Of a DNA stretch of 64,000 nucleotides, positions 17,605-26,195 are shown piece by piece. This stretch comes from an uncultured Winogradskyella sp. (GTDB lineage Bacteria; Bacteroidota; Bacteroidia; Flavobacteriales; Flavobacteriaceae). The notes under the pieces are model-generated. The model was not told where the DNA came from and searched no databases. It saw nothing but the letters and a program-made list of their open reading frames with translations. The translations under genes were made by a program, and so were the position numbers. Numbering within the stretch: position 1 is the stretch's first letter; each line of letters opens with the position of its first letter. The stretch covers positions 124,001 through 188,000 of the forward strand of contig NZ_CANMJY010000007.1 in assembly GCF_947498345.1 (NCBI RefSeq), read 5' to 3'.

Positions 17605-18741
17605 ATGCCAAAACAACACTTAGATGTTATAATTATTGGGGGTGGATTAGCTGGGCTAATTAGTGCTATTCATCTATCAAAACATAATGCCGAAGTTTTA
17701 CTTATCGAAAAAAATAATTATCCAAAACATAAAGTTTGTGGTGAATACGTCTCAAACGAAGTTTTACCCTATTTAAATTTTCTAGGCTTCAATCCGTTTG
17801 AATATGAGGCAAAACATATTTCAGAATTTGAATTAACCACACATAACAACAAACATATTAAAGCAAAATTACCCTTGGGGGGTTTTGGTATAAGTCGTTA
17901 TGAGATGGATTTTCAACTGTATAAAAAGGCCTTGAAAAATGGGATTGAGTTATTTCAAGATACGGTTGTAGATGTTAACTTCAAAGATGATAGTTTTCAA
18001 GTTATAACCAAATCAAATCAAATATTACAATCAAAAATAGTCATAGGTGCTTTTGGTAAGCGCTCAAATCTCGACATCCAATTTCAGCGAAAGTTCATTA
18101 AAAAAAAATCACCTTACTTAGGCGTAAAAATTCATATGTCAGGAGATTTTCCTGAAAACAAAGTAGCACTTCACAATTTTAAAGGCGGTTATTGTGGTGT
18201 ATCAAAAGTAGAGAATGACCATATCAATCTATGTTATATTACTAATTACGAAGCCTTTAAAAAATTCAAGGATATTGATGCATTCCAAGAAGAAGTGCTA
18301 TTTAAAAATTCAACATTAAAGCAGATATACAATAATTCAATTCCAGAGCTTGAAAAACCACTAACCATAAGTCAAATTTCTTTTGAAACAAAAAAACCAG
18401 TTGAAAATCACATATTGATGTGTGGTGATTCAGCAGGTATGATTCATCCATTATGCGGCAATGGAATGGCAATGGCAATTAGGAGCGCACAATTAGCATC
18501 AAACCTTATTATTGACTATCTTCAAGAAAAAATTACTACAAGAAAACAATTAGAAGCATTATATGTTAAGCAATGGAAAAGGAATTTTAGTTTACGTTTA
18601 AAAGCAGGACATACTATTGCTTATTTATTTCGACAAGATTGGTTGGCACCAAAACTACTTGAAGTTTTAAGGCGGCTACCTTTTTTGGTTCCGCTAATTA
18701 TAAAAATGACACACGGCAAACCTATGAAGGTGAGTCGATAA
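17605..18741 (+). CDS. FAD-dependent oxidoreductase of the type III PKS cluster (geranylgeranyl-reductase/hydroxylase type)
   Basis: A 378-residue flavoprotein: GGGLAGLISAIHLSK dinucleotide-binding loop, KVCGEYVS near residue 50, and the second FAD motif CGDSAGMIHPLCGNGMAMAI at about 273-292. This GDSAG-x-x-P-x-x-G-x-G form belongs to the PHBH/geranylgeranyl-reductase superfamily, which holds both aromatic hydroxylases and double-bond reductases. Beside a methyltransferase and a type III PKS it resembles the SrsC-type hydroxylase that oxidises alkylresorcinols, but the reaction is inferred. It sits between the YceI gene (no gap) and the methyltransferase (10 bp). Confidence 0.8.
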   Translation: MPKQHLDVIIIGGGLAGLISAIHLSKHNAEVLLIEKNNYPKHKVCGEYVSNEVLPYLNFLGFNPFEYEAKHISEFELTTHNNKHIKAKLPLGGFGISRYEMDFQLYKKALKNGIELFQDTVVDVNFKDDSFQVITKSNQILQSKIVIGAFGKRSNLDIQFQRKFIKKKSPYLGVKIHMSGDFPENKVALHNFKGGYCGVSKVENDHINLCYITNYEAFKKFKDIDAFQEEVLFKNSTLKQIYNNSIPELEKPLTISQISFETKKPVENHILMCGDSAGMIHPLCGNGMAMAIRSAQLASNLIIDYLQEKITTRKQLEALYVKQWKRNFSLRLKAGHTIAYLFRQDWLAPKLLEVLRRLPFLVPLIIKMTHGKPMKVSR

Positions 18742-18751
18742 AAGAAAAATA

Positions 18752-19456
18752 TTGTTTATAGATACAACACATAGAAGTAATGAAACTGAACTCATGGATG
18801 ATTTTACCATGAAAGGTGAATTGCTGCGTGACACTTTAGATAAGTTAGGTAAAATTAATAAGTGGCTAGGTGGAAATCACATAACTATAGATGGCATAAA
18901 AAAATTATTAGCCAATATACCTAAAGATAAAACTTATACTATTGTCGATTTAGGTTGCGGACATGGAGACATCCTTAGATTGGTAGCAGACTTTGGAAGA
19001 AAAAACAACTACAAGTTTAAACTTATAGGTATTGATGCCAATCAAGACGCGATAGATTATGCAAAAGAATTATCAACTGAACACGAAGAATTGGTATTTA
19101 GGAAGATGGATATATTTTCTAATGACTTTAATGAGTTAGATTATGATATTGCGCTTTCTACATTGTTTTTACATCATTTCAATCAAGAGGAAATATACAC
19201 ACTTTTAAAAACGATGTCAGTAAGGGCTAAACTTGGGGTAGTCATAAATGATTTACATCGTCATACAATAGCTTATGGTTTATTTAAATTATTAGGGTTG
19301 ACTATTTCTAATCATATGATAGTTAAAGATGGACTAACATCAATATTAAGAGCTTTTAAAAGAAAAGAACTAGAACAGCTATCAAAAAAATTAAACCTCA
19401 AATCACAAATTCGTTGGAAATGGGCATTCCGTTACCAATGGTTAATTAAGACCTAG
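18752..19456 (+). CDS. SAM-dependent methyltransferase of the type III PKS cluster
   Basis: A 234-residue class I methyltransferase. Motif I is TIVDLGCGHGDIL (about 69), followed by LIGIDANQDAI and DIALSTLFLHHF. It starts at TTG 18752; an ATG at 18794 (MDDFTMKG) is an alternative, but the upstream residues (THRSNE) belong to the conserved N-terminus of relatives as I remember them. It ends TAG directly against the ATG of the type III PKS, so coupling is strong. The likely target is a polyketide hydroxyl or ring carbon, by analogy with SrsB-type enzymes. Confidence 0.85.
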   Translation: MFIDTTHRSNETELMDDFTMKGELLRDTLDKLGKINKWLGGNHITIDGIKKLLANIPKDKTYTIVDLGCGHGDILRLVADFGRKNNYKFKLIGIDANQDAIDYAKELSTEHEELVFRKMDIFSNDFNELDYDIALSTLFLHHFNQEEIYTLLKTMSVRAKLGVVINDLHRHTIAYGLFKLLGLTISNHMIVKDGLTSILRAFKRKELEQLSKKLNLKSQIRWKWAFRYQWLIKT

Positions 19457-20509
19457 ATGGCAGTAAGAATTATATCAGTTGCAAAGCAACTTCCAAAATA
19501 CACCAGAGAAACCAAAGATATTTTACCATATGTAGAACTTTGGCTTCAAGGTCAGGAAGAACGTTTTAAACGCAAAGTTTTGAAGATTTTTGAAAATGCA
19601 GCAGTAGATAAACGTTATTCTATAATGGATGCCGAAGAGGTGTTTTTAAAAACATCTTTTGAAGAAAAAAATGACATCTATATTAAAGAAAGCATAAAGC
19701 TTGCTGAACAAAGCCTTGCAAAAGCGCTTGAAAAAGCCCATTTAAAATCTACGGATATTGATTTTATAATTACAGTAAGCTGTACAGGTATTATGATTCC
19801 ATCTCTTGATGCATATTTGATTAATAGCCTAAAGATGAAGCAAGATGTTGTGCGCCTTCCCGTGACTGAAATGGGTTGCGCGGCTGGTGTTTCAGGGATG
19901 ATCTATGCTAAAAATTTCTTGAAAGCAAACCCTAACAAACGCGCTGCTGTGATTGCTGTAGAATCGCCTACAGCTACATTTCAGCTTGATGATTACTCGA
20001 TGGTAAATATTGTAAGCGCTGCTATTTTTGGGGATGGTTGTGCGAGTGTTATTTTATCTTCTTATGAAGATGAGCTTGGTCCTGAAATTAAAGATGAAGC
20101 CATGTATCATTTTTATGATGCCAGTCACATGATGGGATTTAAATTAGTGAACTCTGGACTTCAGATGGTACTAGACCAATCTGTACCAGAAACTATAGCC
20201 GAGCATTTCCCTAAAATCATTTATCCATTTTTAAAAAAAAATAATTTAACGATTCAAGACATTGACCATTTGGTGTTTCATCCCGGAGGTAAAAAAATTG
20301 TACAAACTGTGGAAGAATTGTTTGGGGATTTAGGGAAAAACATAAATGACACCAAAGAAGTATTACGTTTGTATGGTAACATGAGTAGTGCTACCGTTTT
20401 ATATGTATTAGAGCGGTTTATAGATCGAAATCTGCCGAAAGGCGATAAAGGTATTATGCTAAGTTTTGGCCCAGGTTTTTCGGCACAACGTATTTTATTA
20501 GAATGGTAA
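19457..20509 (+). CDS. Type III polyketide synthase (chalcone/alkylresorcinol-synthase-like)
   Basis: A 350-residue homodimeric ketosynthase. The catalytic triad is complete: C141 in MGCAAG, H275 in VFHPGG and N308 in YGNMSS, with GFGPG-like LSFGPGFSAQR at the C-terminus. Such enzymes extend an acyl starter with malonyl-CoA and cyclise it to resorcinols, phloroglucinols or pyrones. FabH is excluded by the HPGGKKI motif and the C-terminal GPG loop. It lies in the middle of the cluster with no gap after the methyltransferase. The adjoining fatty-acid-type genes suggest a long acyl-ACP starter. Confidence 0.92.
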   Translation: MAVRIISVAKQLPKYTRETKDILPYVELWLQGQEERFKRKVLKIFENAAVDKRYSIMDAEEVFLKTSFEEKNDIYIKESIKLAEQSLAKALEKAHLKSTDIDFIITVSCTGIMIPSLDAYLINSLKMKQDVVRLPVTEMGCAAGVSGMIYAKNFLKANPNKRAAVIAVESPTATFQLDDYSMVNIVSAAIFGDGCASVILSSYEDELGPEIKDEAMYHFYDASHMMGFKLVNSGLQMVLDQSVPETIAEHFPKIIYPFLKKNNLTIQDIDHLVFHPGGKKIVQTVEELFGDLGKNINDTKEVLRLYGNMSSATVLYVLERFIDRNLPKGDKGIMLSFGPGFSAQRILLEW

Positions 20510-20511
20510 GC

Positions 20512-21306
20512 ATGAAAGAATTTCAAAATAAAAATTATTGGGCTTTAATCCTCGGCGGAAGCAGTGGACTTGGCTTGGCAACAGCCAAAAAACTTGCTAA
20601 ACACGGCATGAATATATGTGTGGTGTATCGCAACTCTAGAGCACAAGAAGATACCATTCAGAAAGAATTTGAAATCATAAAACAAGAAGGTGTTCAGTTT
20701 AAAGCATTCAATACGGATGCTTTTAAATCTGAAAAACGAGAAGAAGTCATTGAAGCATTAAAGATTGAATTTGGAATATCAGAAAAAATCAGAACATTAG
20801 TGCATAGTATCGCCAAAGGAAATTTAAAACCAATGGTATCTGAAGAAAAATCAACATTAAAACATGATGACTTTGCCTTAACCATAAATGCCATGGGAAT
20901 TAGTCTATACGACTGGACAAAAGCCTTATTTGAAGCAAAACTCTTTTCAAAGGATAGTAGAATTATAAGCTATACAAGTGAAGGCAATTCTAAAGCCTGG
21001 CAAAGTTATGCCGCAGTATCCGCAGCAAAAGTCACATTAGAAGCTATAACCAGAAGTATTGCTTTAGAGTTTGCACCTTATGGAATTAAGGCCAATTGCA
21101 TTCAAGCAGGTGTAACAGACACATCGTCTTTACGAATGATTCCTGGAAGCGAACAAATAATAGAAAACACCTTAAAACGAAACCCAAATAAACGCTTAAC
21201 CTTGCCAGAAGATGTAGCAAACGCCGTTTATTTATTAAGTAAAGATGAAGCCGCTTGGATAACAGGAACTATAATCCCTGTGGATGGAGGGGAACATTTA
21301 AGTTAG
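20512..21306 (+). CDS. Enoyl-ACP-reductase-like SDR of the polyketide cluster
   Basis: A 264-residue short-chain dehydrogenase. The cofactor loop is GGSSGLGLATAKKL. The catalytic spacing is Tyr-X6-Lys (YAAVSAAK) rather than the usual Tyr-X3-Lys, which is the mark of FabI/FabL enoyl reductases, as is VHSIAKGNLKPM. So it probably reduces enoyl-ACP rather than ketoacyl-ACP. It ends ITGTIIPVDGG. The start at 20512 gives MKEFQNKNYWALILGG; an ATG at 20503 would overlap the PKS stop. No ketoreductase is in the cluster, so housekeeping FabG would have to supply that step. Confidence 0.8.
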   Translation: MKEFQNKNYWALILGGSSGLGLATAKKLAKHGMNICVVYRNSRAQEDTIQKEFEIIKQEGVQFKAFNTDAFKSEKREEVIEALKIEFGISEKIRTLVHSIAKGNLKPMVSEEKSTLKHDDFALTINAMGISLYDWTKALFEAKLFSKDSRIISYTSEGNSKAWQSYAAVSAAKVTLEAITRSIALEFAPYGIKANCIQAGVTDTSSLRMIPGSEQIIENTLKRNPNKRLTLPEDVANAVYLLSKDEAAWITGTIIPVDGGEHLS

Positions 21307-21307
21307 T

Positions 21308-21745
21308 ATGAAAGCATCAGAAATCATAGCGCTTTTACCTTATCAAAAACCATTTTTGTTTGTTGATGGTATCGATGATTTATCTGAAAATAGAATTACA
21401 GGGCATTACACCTTTAGAGAGGGCGAAGTATTCTATGATGGACATTTTAAGAACAACCCAATAACACCTGGTGTAATTTTAACGGAGTGTATGGCGCAAA
21501 TAGGGTTAGTGTGCTTGGGCATTTATTTGTTGAGAGATGAATTGAATACCACTCAAAAACCTCAGATTGCATTGACGTCTCATCAGATGGATTTTTATTT
21601 ACCTGTGTTGCCAAAAGAAAGAGTAACAGTAATTTCAGAAAGAGAAGTGTTTCGTTTTAATAAATTAAGATGTAAGGTAAAAATGCTTAATGAAAAGGAA
21701 GAGTTAGTTGCGAGAGGTATAATTTCAGGAATGTTGAAAGCATGA
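21308..21745 (+). CDS. 3-hydroxyacyl-ACP dehydratase (FabZ-like hotdog)
   Basis: A 145-residue hotdog protein. It starts with IIALLPYQKPFLFVDGID, the FabZ ILPHR-PFLLVD region, and carries GHFKNNPITPGVILTECMAQIG with the catalytic His and Glu. It would dehydrate 3-hydroxyacyl-ACP in the cluster's own elongation cycle. It starts one base after the SDR stop and overlaps the ketosynthase by 4 bp (ATGA), so these three are translated as a unit. Position and divergence make a cluster-specific role more likely than housekeeping FabZ. Confidence 0.87.
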   Translation: MKASEIIALLPYQKPFLFVDGIDDLSENRITGHYTFREGEVFYDGHFKNNPITPGVILTECMAQIGLVCLGIYLLRDELNTTQKPQIALTSHQMDFYLPVLPKERVTVISEREVFRFNKLRCKVKMLNEKEELVARGIISGMLKA

Positions 21746-23016
21746 AAAAACGTGTCGTCATAACAGGTATAGGAGTAGTTGCACCAAATGGTGTTGGAGT
21801 ATCTGAGTTTACTCAGGCATTAAAACAAGGCAAGTCAGGCATTACATTTCATCAAGAACTTAAAGACCTTAATTTTTCTTGTCAAATAGGAGGTATTCCA
21901 AATATTTCAGATGATTTAAAATCAAAGTATTTTACTGATTTGCAATTACGAGGCTTTAACAGCTCAGGGATTTTATACGGTTGTATTGCTGGAATAGACG
22001 CCTGGAAAGATGCAGGTTTTAATATGAATCCAGATAGTGACTTAGATTATGACACAGGTTTAATATTTGGCACAGGAACCTCAGGTGTAGAGAAGTTTCG
22101 GGAAGCGATTTATAAGTTAGATGACGGTAACGTAAGACGACTTGGAAGTACAGTTGTTTTACAAACCATGACTAGTGGTGTTAGTGCTTATTTAAGTGGT
22201 ATGCTGGGTTTAGGCAACCAAGTGACTACGAATTCCTCGGCATGTAGCACAGGAACAGAAGCGTTACTTATGGGCTTTGAGCGAATCCAAAACGGAAAAG
22301 CCAAACGCATGTTAGTTGGTAGTTGTAGTGACCATGGGCCATATGTTTGGGGTGGTTTTGATGCGATGCGTGTTATGACTTATAAGCACAACGAAGATCC
22401 AGAGAAAGGATCGCGACCAATGAGCGCAAGTGCTTCAGGATTTGTGCCAGGAAGTGGAGCAGGAGCTTTGGTTTTAGAAGATTTAGAAAGTGCATTAGAA
22501 CGTGGTGCAACCATATATGCTGAGGTGTTAGGTGGAGAAGTTAATTCTGGAGGCCAACGACTAGGCGGTACGTTAACAGCACCAAATGCTAAGGCTGTTC
22601 AACGTTGTATAAAAAGGGCGTTAATAAATTCTGAAATAGATGCTAATGCTATTCAGGTTATAAATGGGCATCTCACAGCAACGTCAAAGGATACTCTCGA
22701 AATAGAAAATTGGACAAAAGCTTTAGAGAGAAAAGGAAAAACATTTCCGTATATCAACTCAACAAAATCTATGACAGGTCATTGTCTGGCTGCTGCTGGA
22801 GCTATTGAATGTGTAGCAAGTATCATTCAACTTAAAGAGCAATTTGTAGCACCTAATCTAAATTGTGAAGATTTACATCCAGAAATAAAGCCTTTGGTTA
22901 CTTCAGAGAAAATTCCAACACAAAAAATGGAGCTTAACTTTGATATTATAGCTAAAGCTAGTTTTGGATTTGGTGATGTAAATGCATGTGTTTTATTTAA
23001 GCGATTTATAGCGTAA
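21742..23016 (+). CDS. Beta-ketoacyl-ACP synthase (FabF-like) of the polyketide cluster
   Basis: A 424-residue type II ketosynthase. The active-site Cys lies in SSACSTGTEAL, and the second His in STKSMTGHCLAAAGAIE. The first His motif reads NGHLTATSKD where FabF has N-A-H-G-T-S-T-P, a visible departure. Other features are normal: MKKRVVITGIGVVAPNG start, GSRPMSASASGFVPGSGAG, and FGFGDVN near the end. It would extend acyl-ACP chains carried by the ACP encoded 102 bp downstream. Unlike its tightly packed neighbours, it has a gap after it in which nothing specific was seen. Confidence 0.88.
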   Translation: MKKRVVITGIGVVAPNGVGVSEFTQALKQGKSGITFHQELKDLNFSCQIGGIPNISDDLKSKYFTDLQLRGFNSSGILYGCIAGIDAWKDAGFNMNPDSDLDYDTGLIFGTGTSGVEKFREAIYKLDDGNVRRLGSTVVLQTMTSGVSAYLSGMLGLGNQVTTNSSACSTGTEALLMGFERIQNGKAKRMLVGSCSDHGPYVWGGFDAMRVMTYKHNEDPEKGSRPMSASASGFVPGSGAGALVLEDLESALERGATIYAEVLGGEVNSGGQRLGGTLTAPNAKAVQRCIKRALINSEIDANAIQVINGHLTATSKDTLEIENWTKALERKGKTFPYINSTKSMTGHCLAAAGAIECVASIIQLKEQFVAPNLNCEDLHPEIKPLVTSEKIPTQKMELNFDIIAKASFGFGDVNACVLFKRFIA

Positions 23017-23118
23017 CTTTACAAATAAAAAATTGGTGTTGTGCATAGAATAGTCGATGCATCTCATCTCAACGAATTTAACTAAAAGAGATTTCTGTTT
23101 TTTTACAGTAATAGAGCT

Positions 23119-23370
23119 ATGAATAACAATGAACTAATTACCAAATTAAAAACCATTATCTCACCTTACGTTCAAGACGAACAAGCTTTTAATAACCTCT
23201 CTGAAGACACAGATTTTGTAAAGGATTTAAAAATCAATTCAGCGAACCTTGTAGATATCATTTTAGACATCGAGGACGAGTTTGATATTCGTTTAGAAAA
23301 TGAGGACATGGAAAAAATGCTCGATGTAAAAGCCGCTATCAATATCATCAACACCAAATTAAGTGTGTAA
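23119..23370 (+). CDS. Acyl carrier protein
   Basis: An 83-residue acidic four-helix protein. The phosphopantetheine attachment Ser is in KINSANLVDIIL, equal to the D-S-L motif but with Asn before Ser. Acidic helices (DIEDEFDIRLENEDMEKM) follow. It would hold intermediates for the KS, DH and reductase encoded just upstream, and its carrier-activating transferase is encoded next, overlapping by 1 bp (TAATG). The altered Asn-Ser motif separates it from the highly conserved housekeeping AcpP. Confidence 0.88.
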   Translation: MNNNELITKLKTIISPYVQDEQAFNNLSEDTDFVKDLKINSANLVDIILDIEDEFDIRLENEDMEKMLDVKAAINIINTKLSV

Positions 23371-23936
23371 TGGTAGGCAATGATATTGTTGATATTGCCA
23401 AAGCAAAACAGACGACTAACTGGCAAAGACTACACTTTTTAGATAAGCTTTTTACAACCCAGGAAAAACAATACATTCAAGATGAAGATTCTGAAGATCG
23501 ATTTTTGATGGTTTGGAGACTATGGAGTATGAAAGAAGCCGCTTATAAATTATATACGCAACTTTATCCGAGTCGTTTTTATAAACCTATGGCTTTTGAA
23601 TGTGATATCGAAAATTTAAAAGTGAGGTATAATGATTTTGAGTGTTGTGTTAAAACAAGACTAACACAAAACTATATACTATCTGAAGCAAGATTATCTA
23701 ATTATGAAATGACATCAAAAGTCAAAGTGTTTAATCATGACAATCAAGAGCAACAAAGCGAATCATTAAAATATCAGATTCTAAACTCAATTTCAGATAT
23801 ACATAAAATTCAAAAAAACCGTTTAAAATTCAGTAAGAATGAATTTGGAATTCCGACAGTTGATTTTAACTCTAAACAAATACATGTAAGCTTAACCCAT
23901 CACGGTGATTATGGTGCTTTTGCTATTTCAAACTAA
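23370..23936 (+). CDS. 4'-phosphopantetheinyl transferase
   Basis: A 188-residue Sfp/AcpS-superfamily enzyme: GNDIVDIAKA at the N-terminus (metal Asp) and RLWSMKEAAYKL (W-S-x-K-E-x-x-x-K) in the middle, with a C-terminal HVSLTHHGDYGAFAIS strand. It moves phosphopantetheine from CoA to an ACP Ser. It is bracketed by overlaps of 1 bp with the ACP gene before it and the RND gene after it, so it almost certainly activates the cluster ACP. Confidence 0.88.
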   Translation: MVGNDIVDIAKAKQTTNWQRLHFLDKLFTTQEKQYIQDEDSEDRFLMVWRLWSMKEAAYKLYTQLYPSRFYKPMAFECDIENLKVRYNDFECCVKTRLTQNYILSEARLSNYEMTSKVKVFNHDNQEQQSESLKYQILNSISDIHKIQKNRLKFSKNEFGIPTVDFNSKQIHVSLTHHGDYGAFAISN

Positions 23937-26188
23937 TGAAGAAATTAAAAAATAGTATATCATTTATTATAAGATTTAGAGTAATAATAATTGCTGTTTT
24001 GGTGGTTTTAATGGGTATTTCTGGTTATCAAACCACTCAAAAATTGCGTGTAGACAACTCGCTTTCCATTTGGTTTTTAGAGGATGACCCGAGCTATAAA
24101 GCGTATATCGATTTTCAGAAGAATTTTGGTTCGGACGAGATTTTCATTGCTATGTTGCCCGTAGATAATGCCATTGGTGAAGCAGAATTTAAAACTTTAG
24201 ATAAATTACACACCAGTATTGAAGCACTTCCTTATGTAAAGACGAGCTTTAGTTTAGCGAAAGCTAAATATCCGATTTACGCAAACAATAAAATTAATTT
24301 CGATGATTTATACAATTCTAAACGAAGCGAAAAAGGCCTAAAAAATCTGTTCTCAAAGTTGCCAAATATTACATCGCAATTGGTAACAAAAGACTATAAG
24401 AATCAGTTCTTCTATATTCAGATGAATCCGACGCCAACTATTGAAGAAAAGCGACAAGACATTGCTGGCGAAATCCGCTCAATTATTGAAAAAGAGTATT
24501 CTAATTACTACCTCACAGGGCCACCTGTTTTAAATGAAGCCTACAGTAAAGGCATTTATAAGGAAAGTCTCGTCTTTGGTGTCTTAACGGTTTTGGTTAT
24601 TACGATAATGCTACTATTCTTGTTACCAAGTAAGCGTTATCTTATAGTTTCTTTATTATCGGTAGCGGTACCAGTATCGTTATTATTTGGTTTGATAACG
24701 TCCCTTGGTTATGCATTGAATATGATTTCTATGCTAATTCCTACTATTCTTATGGTATATAGTGTTAGTGACGCCGTACACATTATCAATATTTATCATA
24801 AAGAAGGACTCAAAAACGCATCTTTATCTAAAGTAGACCTTTTAGCCTTAGCAATCAGAAAGAGTTTTACGCCATGTTTTTATACTACGCTTACAACTTT
24901 TGTAGGTTATTTTGCATTGTACCTATCGCCTTTGCCAGCGTTTAAAAATATGGGTGTATTTACCTGTATAGGTTTAGTATTAAGCTTTTTCTTGGTTTAT
25001 GTGATTACAATTATTGGTTTTAGTTTTATGAATCTCGATTTTCAGAAGGCTAAGCCACTTCTAAGTATTAAAAAAATCAGTCAAACAAGCGCTATAAATT
25101 GGTTAAATGGCTTTACTTCTAAATATCAAACTTCCATTATCGTTTGTTTTACGGCTGTATTGCTTTTTGGATTGTATTCAGTTTTTCAAGTGAAGATAGA
25201 TACCAATTCCAGAGATCTATTGGCAGAAGGTGTAGCAAAGCAAGATTTGAGAACCGTTGAGGTTGAACTTGGCGGAAGTAATAGATTACAGCTCAATATA
25301 TCTGCAACTAATGGCGATAATATACTTAATAAAGATGCCATAAAAAGTTTGGAAAACTTTCAGGAAAAGCTTGAAAACAATGTGTTTATTTCTAATCCTG
25401 TCTCAGTTATTAACTTGAAATCATTTTTAGAAAAACGAACACCTGTTTTGTTTCAATCTAGTGTTTCTAAAGAAAAGATTAAAGAAACTTTAGCTTCTGT
25501 AGATAATGATAGTAATAGCTTTTTTAAATTATTTTCTGAAGACTTGAAAACAGCAGGTTTTACATTGACACTTGGCGAAATGAAGACTTCGCAACTAGAA
25601 CAAGTTTTAGAAGACATAAAGCAAGCTTTTGAAGCTTCATTTAATACTAATGATTATAGCCTTAAGGTTAATGGTTTTGCAGTAGTTTTTGCACAGTTGA
25701 ATAACTTTATACTAGAAACTCAGTTTAAATCGTTTTTTGCTGCCTTTTTTGTGGCGTTTTTGTGTTTGTTGATTTTTATTAAAAGCCTTAGAACAACGCT
25801 TTTAGTCTTGATTCCTAATATTTTGCCTTTAGCCTTACTGGCAATATTTATGAGTCTGTTGGATATCCCTCTAGATGTTTCAACAGCCATGATCACACCA
25901 ATAATGCTAGGTATTGCTATGGATGACACCATACATTTAGTGTACAAATACAGACGAAGCAAAACTATTTCTGGCTCACCAGAAGACCGAATGAATAATG
26001 CTTTGCTTTATACAGGTAGTGCATTGTTTTCTACCACAATTGCCTTGGTTGGTGGATTTTTAATTATTGCCTCAAGCGCAACACCTTCGGTAAGAGATTT
26101 TGGATTACTCTGTGCTGTAACGGTTGCTATTGCACTAATTACCGATATCTTTTATTTGCCAACTTTATTAAAGAAGTTTGATAGGTAG
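23936..26188 (+). CDS. RND/MMPL-family exporter
   Basis: A 750-residue protein with 12 transmembrane helices in two similar halves: helix 1 at about 10-28, a periplasmic loop (about 30-205), five helices (about 205-365), helix 7 near 395-415, a second loop (about 420-600), and the last five helices (about 605-750). Motifs GxxxD-like VYSVSDAVHIINIYH and LGIAMDDTIHLVYKYR sit in helices 4 and 10, as in MMPL/HpnN lipid transporters that use the proton gradient. It overlaps the PPTase stop by 1 bp. As the last cluster gene it probably moves the hydrophobic product out of the inner membrane. Confidence 0.85.
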   Translation: MKKLKNSISFIIRFRVIIIAVLVVLMGISGYQTTQKLRVDNSLSIWFLEDDPSYKAYIDFQKNFGSDEIFIAMLPVDNAIGEAEFKTLDKLHTSIEALPYVKTSFSLAKAKYPIYANNKINFDDLYNSKRSEKGLKNLFSKLPNITSQLVTKDYKNQFFYIQMNPTPTIEEKRQDIAGEIRSIIEKEYSNYYLTGPPVLNEAYSKGIYKESLVFGVLTVLVITIMLLFLLPSKRYLIVSLLSVAVPVSLLFGLITSLGYALNMISMLIPTILMVYSVSDAVHIINIYHKEGLKNASLSKVDLLALAIRKSFTPCFYTTLTTFVGYFALYLSPLPAFKNMGVFTCIGLVLSFFLVYVITIIGFSFMNLDFQKAKPLLSIKKISQTSAINWLNGFTSKYQTSIIVCFTAVLLFGLYSVFQVKIDTNSRDLLAEGVAKQDLRTVEVELGGSNRLQLNISATNGDNILNKDAIKSLENFQEKLENNVFISNPVSVINLKSFLEKRTPVLFQSSVSKEKIKETLASVDNDSNSFFKLFSEDLKTAGFTLTLGEMKTSQLEQVLEDIKQAFEASFNTNDYSLKVNGFAVVFAQLNNFILETQFKSFFAAFFVAFLCLLIFIKSLRTTLLVLIPNILPLALLAIFMSLLDIPLDVSTAMITPIMLGIAMDDTIHLVYKYRRSKTISGSPEDRMNNALLYTGSALFSTTIALVGGFLIIASSATPSVRDFGLLCAVTVAIALITDIFYLPTLLKKFDR

Positions 26189-26195
26189 CTCATAG

